Positions 27,966-35,887 of a DNA stretch of 64,000 bases are shown here, one piece after another. The stretch's first letter is position 1; each line of letters starts with the position of its first letter. A model generated the notes under the pieces. It worked only from the letters and a program-made list of their open reading frames with translations, was not told the origin of the DNA and did not search any database. The stretch covers positions 124,001 to 188,000 of the forward strand of contig NZ_BJKN01000002.1 in assembly GCF_006538365.1 (NCBI RefSeq), read 5' to 3'. The stretch comes from Moorella sp. E308F. GTDB lineage: Bacteria; Bacillota; DSM-521; Neomoorellales; Neomoorellaceae. Both the position numbers and the translations under genes were made by a program.

Positions 27966-28706
27966 TTACCACTTACCTTTGGTGGGCAAAAAGCGCCGGT
28001 AGACTTCTTCGTTAACAGCCAGCTCCAAAGAATCATTCAAGGGTGGCAGTTCGACTTCGCCATAACGGCGCTGCAGGGCCAGCCGGAGGAGGTAATCGGC
28101 CAGGTGGGGGTTTTTACTCAATAAAGGGCCGTGGAGGTAGGTGCCGATAGCGTTCCGGTAGCGGGCACCTTCCGTCTGGTCGGTGCCGTTGTTGCCGTCG
28201 CCGTAAATTACCCGGCCCAGGGGCCGGGCACCTTGGAGGAAGGTGCGGCCGCCGTGGTTTTCAAACCCTATCACCGGCCGGTCCGTACCCAACTCCTCCA
28301 CCTGGATGGCAATATTGCCCTTCAAGCGCTTGTTCCCGGCCTCGGTATAGGCGGCAAAAAGGCCTAAGCCGGGTAATGTTTCCCCGGTGCTGGTGCGGTA
28401 ATACTCGCCGAGGAGCTGGTAGCCGCCGCAGATGGCCAGGAGGGCCGCGCCTGCTTCCACCGCTTCCTTGAGCCAGGGACCTTTAGCAACTAAATCGGCA
28501 CTGGCCACCCCCTGCTCCTGGTCGGGACCGCCGCCCAGGAAGAAAAGGTCATAGGCCTTAGGGTCCAGCTTATCCCTCAGGGAGATCTGGGTTACTTCTA
28601 CCTCAATACCCCGCCACTCAGCCCGGCGGCGAAGGATTAAGACATTACCCCGGTCACCGTAGAGGTTAAGGAGTTCCGGATAGAGATGGCAGAGGCGTAA
28701 CTTCAC
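27966..28706 (-). CDS. gatD: Lipid II isoglutaminyl synthase, glutaminase subunit GatD
   Basis: 246 residues, a CobB/CobQ-type class I glutamine amidotransferase with nucleophile Cys93 (LLAICGGYQLLG) and catalytic His in TYLHGPLL. It releases ammonia from glutamine for MurT, which amidates D-glutamate of lipid II. The start overlaps murT by 41 bases. Confidence 0.93.
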   Translation of the reverse strand: MKLRLCHLYPELLNLYGDRGNVLILRRRAEWRGIEVEVTQISLRDKLDPKAYDLFFLGGGPDQEQGVASADLVAKGPWLKEAVEAGAALLAICGGYQLLGEYYRTSTGETLPGLGLFAAYTEAGNKRLKGNIAIQVEELGTDRPVIGFENHGGRTFLQGARPLGRVIYGDGNNGTDQTEGARYRNAIGTYLHGPLLSKNPHLADYLLRLALQRRYGEVELPPLNDSLELAVNEEVYRRFLPTKGKW

Positions 28707-30033
28707 TGACAGCCCCCCTTGCTTTAAGGATGCGGCGGTACAGGGCCAGGTTGGTATAGGTACAGAGAATCAGGCCTTCGTCGACTGGTTCTCCCAGTAA
28801 AAAGTTGACGCTTTCTTCCTGGTCGGGGATAACCTTCAGGTCCGCCTCTTTTACCCCCTGGTATTTGAGACAAAGGGCCATATCACCGGCCCGCAGGCCG
28901 GCACAGATAATCCGGTTGTAAGGAGCCTGTAACAAGGGACTGACGTCGGCATCCCACAGCCAGGAGACGTCGCGGCCGTCGGCAGCCAGGTCATTGATGG
29001 CCAGGAGATAGGTCGCTTTTCCGCGGCCGGCAGTCAGGGTCTTCAGGGCCACACTTAAGCCCGTGGGGTTTTTTACTAACATCAAGGTCAAATGTTTGTT
29101 GCCCAGGATAAAGGTTTCGGCCCGACCCTGGCCCGGGAGGAAGGTCGCCACCACCCGGGCAACGGTTGCCGGGTCAATCTTTAATAGCAGGGCGGCACTG
29201 GCAGCGGCCAGGACATTATAGACATTATAAATCCCCGGCATGGGGGTCCGGAGGGGCAGTTTGCCGGCTGGGCAAACAAGGTCAAAACGTGCTCCTCCGG
29301 AATTTAGCTCTAAATTCCTGACCTCATATTCCGCTGGTGGCCGGCTGTAGGAACACTGCGGGCAGAAATAATCCCCCAGGTGGCTGTAATGATAGTAATT
29401 AAACTCCAGGGGCCGGCGGCAGCGGGGACAGATATGGCCTTCCAGGACTTCGCTGGTTGTCGCCTGACTCCAGGGCGTCCGCGCCAGGCCAAAGTAGCGG
29501 ACCCTCTTCCTTCCCCCGCCCAGGGAAGTGACCAGGGAATCATCGGCGTTAAGGACCAGGGTGGCCGTCGGGATGGCTGCCAGGGCGCGGCTGATGGCCG
29601 CTGCCAGTTGTTCCAGCTCATGGTAGCGGTCTAATTGATCCCGCAATAAATTCGTAATGATCATCATATCGGCCTTGACCTGTCGGGTAACCAGGCCCAG
29701 GGTGCCTTCATCTACTTCCAGGACAGCAATTTCCCCCCGCCGGGCCAGGAGGGCCGTGGTTACGCCGGCGGGCATGTTGGCCCCTTCACTGTTATGAACC
29801 ACCTTTAACCCGGCGGCCCGTAAAATTGAGGCCAGGAGGTTGGTGGTCGTCGTCTTGCCGTTGGTCCCGGTAACGATAATAACTTTCTCATACCTGGAGG
29901 CTAAACGGCCCATTAAATCCGGGTCAATTTTCAGGGCCAGATAGCCCGGCAGGGAGGTACCACCCCGTTGCAAAAGGCGGGATATAAATGCTACCAGGCG
30001 ACCAGTCCAGATGGCCAGGAAGGTACGCAACAA
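28666..30033 (-). CDS. murT: Lipid II isoglutaminyl synthase, Mur ligase subunit MurT
   Basis: 455 residues, TTG start behind AAAGGAGG. Mur ligase P-loop is in VTGTNGKTTTTNLLASIL. The middle domain carries the MurT-type Cys4 zinc ribbon (CPRCRRPLEF and CPQCSYSRP). The C-terminal DUF1727 domain follows. With GatD it converts the lipid II glutamate to isoglutamine. Confidence 0.94.
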   Translation of the reverse strand: MLRTFLAIWTGRLVAFISRLLQRGGTSLPGYLALKIDPDLMGRLASRYEKVIIVTGTNGKTTTTNLLASILRAAGLKVVHNSEGANMPAGVTTALLARRGEIAVLEVDEGTLGLVTRQVKADMMIITNLLRDQLDRYHELEQLAAAISRALAAIPTATLVLNADDSLVTSLGGGRKRVRYFGLARTPWSQATTSEVLEGHICPRCRRPLEFNYYHYSHLGDYFCPQCSYSRPPAEYEVRNLELNSGGARFDLVCPAGKLPLRTPMPGIYNVYNVLAAASAALLLKIDPATVARVVATFLPGQGRAETFILGNKHLTLMLVKNPTGLSVALKTLTAGRGKATYLLAINDLAADGRDVSWLWDADVSPLLQAPYNRIICAGLRAGDMALCLKYQGVKEADLKVIPDQEESVNFLLGEPVDEGLILCTYTNLALYRRILKARGAVSEVTPLPSLSGTP

Positions 30034-30049
30034 TTTCTAGGAACCTCCT

Positions 30050-31633
30050 TTAACCCATAGCGGCCTGGCTGCGGCGCAGGCGCCTGCCGAGAAGGCTTAA
30101 GAACATAGCCAGTTCCTCCATGCGTAACAACCAGGCCAGGCCGGCGTAACTCAAAACTCCCAGGGTAATCAGCAGGGCCAGTTCCAGTCCCTCCCGTACC
30201 AGACGGGGCCAGGTTACCGGGAGCAGAATATGAGCGGCCGCCAGGGTCAGGAGAAGGCCCATGACCAGAGCTGCCAGGAGACTTTTTAAAGCAGTTTGCA
30301 GCAACCGGCGACCTTCCAGGGAATTTTGCACCTTGCGCCGCAGGTAATAGAGCAGCAGGGCGACGTTGACGCAGCCGGCCAGGGAGTAGGCCAGGGCCAG
30401 GCCGCGGATGCCGAAGGCCGGTCCCAGGGTAAAATTCAAGGCGGTACCCGCTGCCAGGGTAACCAGGCCGATCTTTAAGGGAGTTACCGTATCCTGGGTG
30501 GCATAGAAGGCCCGGCTCAAAATCTCATAGGCACCATAGGCTGTTATCCCCAGGGAGTAAAAGACCAGAGCTTCGGTAGTGGCCAGGGTGTCGGCACTGG
30601 TAAAGCGGCCATGCTGGAATAGGACCCTCACCACCGGTTGCCCCAGGGCAATTAGACCCACCGTGGCCGGGATGGAGATGAAAACCACGGCCCTTAAAGA
30701 GCCCGACAGGTAACGGGTAAAGGAACGAAAATCCCCCTCCATGGCAATACGGGTCAGGGCCGGTAGAAGGGCAATCCCCATGGATGAAGCAAAGAGGATG
30801 GGCACCAGCACCACCCGGCTGGAGATAGTCAGGGCATTAATGGAACCCCGGGGCAGGTAGGAGGCAATGAAAGTCTGGTTAAAGAAAAGGTTTAACTGGG
30901 CAATGGAAAGGCCAATGGTTACCGGTAGCATTAGTTTAAAAATCCTGCGAATGCCTGGATGCTTAAGGTCCAGGACCAGCCGGTAGCGGGGCTTAAGGTG
31001 CCATACTCCCCAGACCTGCACCAGGAAATTCAGGGCCGCGCCAATCAAGGTGGAAATGGCAAAAGCGGCGATGCTGTATTTCTCAGCCAGGGCGAGGCCG
31101 AAAACTATAATGGCGGCGTTGTATACCAGGGGGCCGATGGCCGTGCCTATAAAGGATTGGTAGGCGTACTCTGTCCCCATTAAGACCCCATTCAGGCAGT
31201 GAAAGAGGATGGCTACCAGGACAATCCGGGTCAGGTAGGCGGTATACGCCACTTGATCGGCATCAAAGCCCGGGGCTATCAAGTGTATCAGCCAGGGAGT
31301 CCAGATCATTCCCAGGGTTACGGCAACCCCTACCAGGGTCAGGACCAGATTAAAGGCAATGCTTACAGTCTGCCAGACGGCATCTTCATTCTCTTCCGCC
31401 AGGTAACTGGCCAGAACCGGGATAAAGGCCGAGCTAACCCCGCCTCCCACCAGGATTAAATAGATGGTGTCCGGGATAACAAAGGAGGTATTGAGCATGT
31501 CGGTTAACTGGTTCTGGCCAAACAGAGCGGAAATAGCTGTATTGCGTAAAAAACCCAGAATCCGTGACACGCCGGCAGCCAGGCTCATGATAGCTACCGA
31601 GCGGGCCAGCCCCATTGTCCCTTGTTTTACCAC
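30050..31633 (-). CDS. murJ: Lipid II flippase MurJ
   Basis: 527 residues with about 14 membrane helices of the MOP superfamily. N-terminal MSLAAGVSRILGFLRN is the MurJ/MviN signature. GTG start behind AAGGAAG. The ribosome site of murT overlaps its 3' end, so murJ-murT-gatD is one operon for lipid II modification and export. Confidence 0.93.
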   Translation of the reverse strand: MVKQGTMGLARSVAIMSLAAGVSRILGFLRNTAISALFGQNQLTDMLNTSFVIPDTIYLILVGGGVSSAFIPVLASYLAEENEDAVWQTVSIAFNLVLTLVGVAVTLGMIWTPWLIHLIAPGFDADQVAYTAYLTRIVLVAILFHCLNGVLMGTEYAYQSFIGTAIGPLVYNAAIIVFGLALAEKYSIAAFAISTLIGAALNFLVQVWGVWHLKPRYRLVLDLKHPGIRRIFKLMLPVTIGLSIAQLNLFFNQTFIASYLPRGSINALTISSRVVLVPILFASSMGIALLPALTRIAMEGDFRSFTRYLSGSLRAVVFISIPATVGLIALGQPVVRVLFQHGRFTSADTLATTEALVFYSLGITAYGAYEILSRAFYATQDTVTPLKIGLVTLAAGTALNFTLGPAFGIRGLALAYSLAGCVNVALLLYYLRRKVQNSLEGRRLLQTALKSLLAALVMGLLLTLAAAHILLPVTWPRLVREGLELALLITLGVLSYAGLAWLLRMEELAMFLSLLGRRLRRSQAAMG

Positions 31634-31639
31634 TTTTGC

Positions 31640-31708
31640 GCTTCCTTTTTATTTGGCATTGTTGACACACTACCTGTATTTTAATCCTTTAGGTTATAAA
31701 AAGGAAGC
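31640..31708. repeat. 13-bp perfect inverted repeat in the murJ-cotF divergent region
   Basis: GCTTCCTTTTTAT (31640-31652) and ATAAAAAGGAAGC (31696-31708) are exact inverted copies 43 bases apart. The left arm includes the murJ ribosome site; the right arm precedes a short frame (31715-31825) on the plus strand. It may be an operator or a result of local duplication. Confidence 0.5.
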
Positions 31709-31714
31709 CTTAGG

Positions 31715-31825
31715 GTGACAGAATGTATAACGGAAAGGGGAGGCACGTTGACAGAGCGTACTCCCTGGAGGAAAAGGGATTTTCGGCCAGACTGGTTAAA
31801 TAATTTAACCGGGAGGGGGAGATAA
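31715..31825 (+). CDS. Possible 36-residue protein
   Basis: An open frame from GTG 31715 (or TTG 31748 behind GGAGG, giving 25 residues) to TAA 31825. The product is basic and tryptophan-containing. No family is recognised. It ends 41 bases before the CotF-like gene and could be leader sequence only. Confidence 0.2.
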   Translation: MTECITERGGTLTERTPWRKRDFRPDWLNNLTGRGR

Positions 31826-31866
31826 TAACTTTCGAGCCAAACTATCTTTTTCAGGAGGAGATTTTT

Positions 31867-32433
31867 ATGGCAGCCCATTACGGCGCCCATGAAGTAATGG
31901 AAATCCATGAAGTTTTGAGCGACACTATCGATGGGATCAATCAATTCCAGTTATACCGCCCCCATGTCAAAGATCCCCAGCTTCATTCTATCCTGGACAA
32001 GCAGCTGCAATTTATGACCCAGGAGTATAATAACATGGTTCAAGCCATCAACCAGCGCGGTATCACCCAGGCGATACCTTACCGCATACCCCGAACGGCT
32101 GCCCCGGTTTACGGCTTAAATAACCCGGAAACCCAAAAGCCGAATACCTCCATTCAAGATATGGATGACCGGGATGTAGCCAGCGGCATGCTGGGATGCC
32201 ATAAGGCTTCAGCAGCCTTTAGAATGATGGCTTCCTTGGAATGTGCCGACTTGGAGCTGCGGCGCATGATCCAGCAGGGGGCCATTAACTGCGCCGAGCA
32301 GGCTTATGAAGTATGGCAGTACATGAATCAAAAAGGCTATTACCAGGTACCGACCATGAAGGATGTAACGACAAGTACCATGATTAATGCTTACAGCCCA
32401 GCCAGTACAGGACAGATAAGGCAGTATCAGTAA
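31867..32433 (+). CDS. CotF-family spore coat protein
   Basis: 188 residues, ATG behind CAGGAGGAG. Helical, ferritin-like CotF family protein: HEVMEIHEVLSDTIDGINQFQLY, then CADLELRRMIQQGAINCAEQAYEVWQYMNQKGYYQVP. Members are spore coat or small acid-rich coat-associated proteins. A broken copy of its 3' third occurs at 55846-55970. Confidence 0.85.
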   Translation: MAAHYGAHEVMEIHEVLSDTIDGINQFQLYRPHVKDPQLHSILDKQLQFMTQEYNNMVQAINQRGITQAIPYRIPRTAAPVYGLNNPETQKPNTSIQDMDDRDVASGMLGCHKASAAFRMMASLECADLELRRMIQQGAINCAEQAYEVWQYMNQKGYYQVPTMKDVTTSTMINAYSPASTGQIRQYQ

Positions 32434-32484
32434 TAAACCGCGCTATTCTGGGCGCAACCGCTGTCCCCTTAGACATGCAAAAAC

Positions 32485-32517
32485 GCCCCGCCTGCTATTA
32501 GTAGGCAGGGCTTTTTT
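32485..32517 (+). terminator. Intrinsic terminator after the CotF-like gene
   Basis: GCCC/GGGC arms with one mismatch extended by GCCTGCT/AGTAGGC (32485-32511), then seven T. The 313 bases from here to 32830 hold a GC-rich inverted repeat (GGGGC/GCCCC near 32645) and the direct repeats listed next, but no gene. Confidence 0.85.
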
Positions 32518-32713
32518 ATTCCAGTAGATTTCTAAGTCAATGTTAACTTCTCCATGGAGCTTATAAACCCTTGCAAGCTTTTCCCGCCCGGTGTAAACTA
32601 TAACCAGTTCATCTAATCCAGTCAGATCATAATTAGAGGCGGGGCATCTTCCGCCCCAGCCAGATGTTTTGCAGGCCTCTGAGGCCTTTATCGTCGCGGA
32701 AAGTCTTTATTAT

Positions 32714-32746
32714 CTTAAGAACTTCTTAACATTTTCTTGATAACAT
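32714..32746 (+). promoter_or_regulatory. Three 11-bp spaced direct repeats, candidate response-regulator operator
   Basis: CTTAAG (32714), CTTAAC (32725) and CTTGAT (32736) recur at exactly 11-base steps, one helical turn, upstream of the secreted protein gene. OmpR/PhoB-type regulators commonly bind such repeats, and one is encoded next door (33576). The third repeat also holds TTGATA, a possible -35, but the nearest -10-like TATGCT (32763) is 20 bases on. Confidence 0.45.
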
Positions 32747-32830
32747 CCTGAGACTCTTGGGGTATGCTATTCCTAAACCAAGAAACAACAGGCCTGGTTG
32801 TTTCGAGAAAAAAGAAAGGGATGATGTAAG

Positions 32831-33406
32831 GTGACGAAGGGCAAAAAGATACTGGCTGCTGTGGCGGCCCCCCTGGTGCTGGGAGGATTCCTGGTGGCAA
32901 CCCAGCCCGGGTCTTCCCTGGCAGCCGACGGTACCCCGGTGCAGTCCACCCAGACTACTTATGGTCCAGGTTTAGGCTTGGGGTTGGGGCGAGCCCAGGG
33001 AGGGATGCTCGGTATACTCAGCAAAATCCTGGGCCTGGACCTGGCAGACTTAAGGGCCGAGCGCCAGGCGGGTAAATCCATAGCCGGGATTGCCGCTGAA
33101 CACGGGATTAGTAAAGACCAGCTGGTAGACACGATAACTGCTGAACGGCAAAAGCTCCTGGATGAAAAGGTGGCCGCCGGCCAGATAACCCCGGAGCAGG
33201 CCAGTTACTGCCTGGAAAACATGAAGGAGAGGATTGGGCAGAACCTTGAACGGACGACAGTTGGTCCCAATGGCCAGGGCCGGGGCGGCTGGAAGGCCGG
33301 TGCCCCGGGCAATACCGGAGCACGCCAGGGGATGCAGGCCGGGCCAAGGGGGCGGGCCGGCCAGGGTGCAGGCTTTGGCCGCGGCCCGGCTAGCAGTCAA
33401 CAGTAA
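32831..33406 (+). CDS. Secreted glycine-rich protein, two-component system partner
   Basis: 191 residues, GTG start. Residues 1-31 are a signal peptide ending near SLAADG. Residues about 57-120 are helical (ILGLDLADLRAERQAGKSIA, ISKDQLVDTITAERQKLLDE), like DUF2680-type small secreted proteins. About 125-191 is a low-complexity Gly/Gln/Arg tail. It precedes a two-component system whose sensor also has a Gly-Arg-Gln repeat. Function unknown; envelope stress or metal sensing is possible. Confidence 0.7.
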   Translation: MTKGKKILAAVAAPLVLGGFLVATQPGSSLAADGTPVQSTQTTYGPGLGLGLGRAQGGMLGILSKILGLDLADLRAERQAGKSIAGIAAEHGISKDQLVDTITAERQKLLDEKVAAGQITPEQASYCLENMKERIGQNLERTTVGPNGQGRGGWKAGAPGNTGARQGMQAGPRGRAGQGAGFGRGPASSQQ

Positions 33407-33468
33407 CCTGTACGGGTAGTTTTAACCGTCCAGTTAAAGGTTTTCAGGAAGGTTCCCGTAGTTGTATC

Positions 33469-33500
33469 TACCCAGGGGGATTACCCCCTGGGTATTCTTA
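33469..33500 (+). terminator. Intrinsic terminator after the secreted protein gene
   Basis: A perfect 11-bp stem (TACCCAGGGGG 33469-33479, CCCCCTGGGTA 33484-33494), loop ATTA, followed by TTCTTAAAT. It separates the small gene from the two-component genes. Confidence 0.75.
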
Positions 33501-33575
33501 AATCAGGAGTAATAAAGGAAAAACACTGCTGGTAGCGAAACAGTTAATAACATAGCCTCCCCGGGGAGGAAAAGG

Positions 33576-34265
33576 ATGGATAAAAAGAAGATCTTAATCA
33601 TCGAAGATGAAGAAAAAATAGCCACTGTTATCCAGCAATATTTACTCAAAGAACAGTTTGCAGTTTTAATAGCTGCTGATGGAGTCATGGGGCTAAAAAA
33701 AGCGCGCCAGGAAAAGCCCGACCTGATTATTTTAGATTTAATGCTGCCGGGCTTGAGCGGTCTCGATGTCTGCCGGGAAATCAGGAAGGAAAGCCAGGTC
33801 CCTATCATCATGCTCACGGCTAAAGCTGAGGAAATAGACAAACTTTTAGGACTGGAGCTGGGAGCCGACGATTACATCACCAAGCCCTTCAGTTTAGCCG
33901 AGCTGGCGGCGCGTATCCGGGCCGTCTTGCGCCGTACCGGTGGCCAGGAACAGCCCAAAAATACGGTGCAGACCAGGGGCGATTTGACCATAGATTTTAG
34001 TGGCCTCCAGGTATACAAAAAGGGACAGCCCCTGAACCTTACTCCGACGGAATTCAATCTTTTATCTGTTTTGTTCCGGCATCCGGGCCGGGTGTACAGC
34101 CGGTTGCAGCTCCTGGATGCGGCCCTGGGCGAAGCATACCAGGGATATGAAAGGTCCATTGACACCCATATCAGCAACCTGCGCCGTAAAATCGAAGACG
34201 ACCCGGCCAATCCTCGCTACATTCTCACCGTTTACGGTGTGGGATATAAATTTGGCGAAGGATAA
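33576..34265 (+). CDS. OmpR/PhoB-family response regulator
   Basis: 229 residues, ATG behind GGGGAGGAAAAGG. Receiver domain with acidic pair (IIEDEEK), Asp54 (LDLMLPG), Thr/Lys (MLTAKAEE, TKPFS). C-terminal winged helix (NLTPTEFNLLSVLFRHPGRV, SIDTHISNLRRKIE, YGVGYKF). Its likely target is the repeat operator at 32714. Confidence 0.93.
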   Translation: MDKKKILIIEDEEKIATVIQQYLLKEQFAVLIAADGVMGLKKARQEKPDLIILDLMLPGLSGLDVCREIRKESQVPIIMLTAKAEEIDKLLGLELGADDYITKPFSLAELAARIRAVLRRTGGQEQPKNTVQTRGDLTIDFSGLQVYKKGQPLNLTPTEFNLLSVLFRHPGRVYSRLQLLDAALGEAYQGYERSIDTHISNLRRKIEDDPANPRYILTVYGVGYKFGEG

Positions 34266-34282
34266 ATTCCGGGCAGAAAAGG

Positions 34283-35710
34283 GTGAGCGGGTTGAAACTC
34301 AGGACCAGGTTATCCCTGGCCTTTATCATGGTAGTTCTCCTGGCGGTAGCGACCCTGGCGGTTGCCGTAGGCTGGGCCACCAGGACTTTCTTTCATGGGT
34401 ACCTGGATGAGGTAGCCGGGAAACGCCAGCAGGTGTGGGCCGATTTTTTTACTGCTTATTACCGCGACAGAGGGGACTGGACCGGGGTCCAGGAGCTTTT
34501 TAATACACCATGGCATGGCGGCCGGGGCCAGGGCATGGTCCGGGGGCAGGGTATGGGGCGGGGCCAGGGGTTGGGCTGGGGTCGGACCGGTTTAGAAAGG
34601 GTGATCCTGGCCGATAGCAGTAGCCTTGTTGTTGCTGATACTTATGGGCTCAGGTTAGGTGAAAGACTGTCCGAACAGGAATTGGCGCAGGGTACAGCGA
34701 TTATCGTTGATGGCCAGAGGGTGGGTACCTTGTGGTTGACTACTACAACCCCACCGGGTGTCCTGTCCCAGGAAGACCTTTTTACCCGCTCCGTTACTGT
34801 GGCGATCATCCTGGCAGGTATAGCGGTATTAATCCTGGCCGGCCTGGCAGGCTTTTTCCTGGCCCGGCGGATAGCCGGGCCCTTGAGCAAACTTACAAAG
34901 GCAGTACATAGGCTGGCTGCCGGCGGCTGGGAACAGCGCCTAGTCCTAACCGGCGATGAAGAGATTGTCCAGCTGGTGACAGCCTTTAACGACATGGCTG
35001 CCCGGCTGGAAAAATATGAGGCCATGCGCCGCAACCTGGTTGCTGATGTGGCCCATGAACTGCGCACACCCCTGACCGTCCTGCGGGGTCAACTGGAATC
35101 CCTCCAGGCAGGAGCCCTGGAGGCAAAGCCGGAAGTAATAATGTCCTTGCATGATGAGATCCTGCGCCTCTCCCGGCTGGTTCATGATTTGCAGGAACTG
35201 AGCCTGGCCGAAGCGAAAAAACTCCCCCTGCACCAGGAAACTTTCAACCTGGTCGAGGCAGTGCAGAAGGTGTTGAATTTCTTCCAGGTTGAAGCTGAAG
35301 GTAAAAATATTGCTCTAACCCTCAATACTGAGGGACAGGAAATACAGGTAAAAGGGGACAGGGACCGCCTTACCCAGGTCTTAATTAACCTCCTGGGCAA
35401 TGCCCTGCGTTATACGCCCCCGCAGGGCCAGGTGGGGGTAACCATCAAGGAGAAGTCCGGCGAAGTTAGCGTTTCAGTGGCTGATACCGGCCCGGGGATC
35501 GCAGCTGCCGATCTCCCCTATGTCTTTGAAAGGTTTTACCGGCCCGATAAGTCCCGGAGCAGGGCCCAGGGGGGAGCGGGGCTGGGCCTGGCCATTGCCA
35601 AAGGTTTCGTTGAAGCCCATGGGGGGAGAATCTGGGTCGAAAGCCAGCCTGGCCAGGGTACCAGGTTTACCTTTACCATTCCGGTTACCCGCCATAATAG
35701 TTCTTCATAA
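34283..35710 (+). CDS. Sensor histidine kinase with Gly-rich extracellular repeat
   Basis: 475 residues. Two membrane helices (about 10-33 and 170-192) flank an extracellular domain that contains a tandem RGQGM-type repeat (about residues 75-98). HAMP follows, then the H box VADVAHELRTPLTV, N box LINLLGNALRYTPP and G boxes DTGPGIAAADLP and GAGLGLAIA. TTG 34292 is an alternative start. It is co-transcribed with the response regulator. Confidence 0.92.
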   Translation: MSGLKLRTRLSLAFIMVVLLAVATLAVAVGWATRTFFHGYLDEVAGKRQQVWADFFTAYYRDRGDWTGVQELFNTPWHGGRGQGMVRGQGMGRGQGLGWGRTGLERVILADSSSLVVADTYGLRLGERLSEQELAQGTAIIVDGQRVGTLWLTTTTPPGVLSQEDLFTRSVTVAIILAGIAVLILAGLAGFFLARRIAGPLSKLTKAVHRLAAGGWEQRLVLTGDEEIVQLVTAFNDMAARLEKYEAMRRNLVADVAHELRTPLTVLRGQLESLQAGALEAKPEVIMSLHDEILRLSRLVHDLQELSLAEAKKLPLHQETFNLVEAVQKVLNFFQVEAEGKNIALTLNTEGQEIQVKGDRDRLTQVLINLLGNALRYTPPQGQVGVTIKEKSGEVSVSVADTGPGIAAADLPYVFERFYRPDKSRSRAQGGAGLGLAIAKGFVEAHGGRIWVESQPGQGTRFTFTIPVTRHNSSS

Positions 35711-35887
35711 TTTTTCCATATATCCTATATTCCGCACCTCTAGTTATAATTTCCAGGATTTTGGGGGGCGTCCAAAATTAGGGTGTTAGCCTGATGATTT
35801 CCAGAAGGTTTTACGAAGAATTTCGGCGAAATAATGCGAACCAAGGTATTTTGGTCGTTTAAGTCTAAATTATTGGAGGCCAGTACA

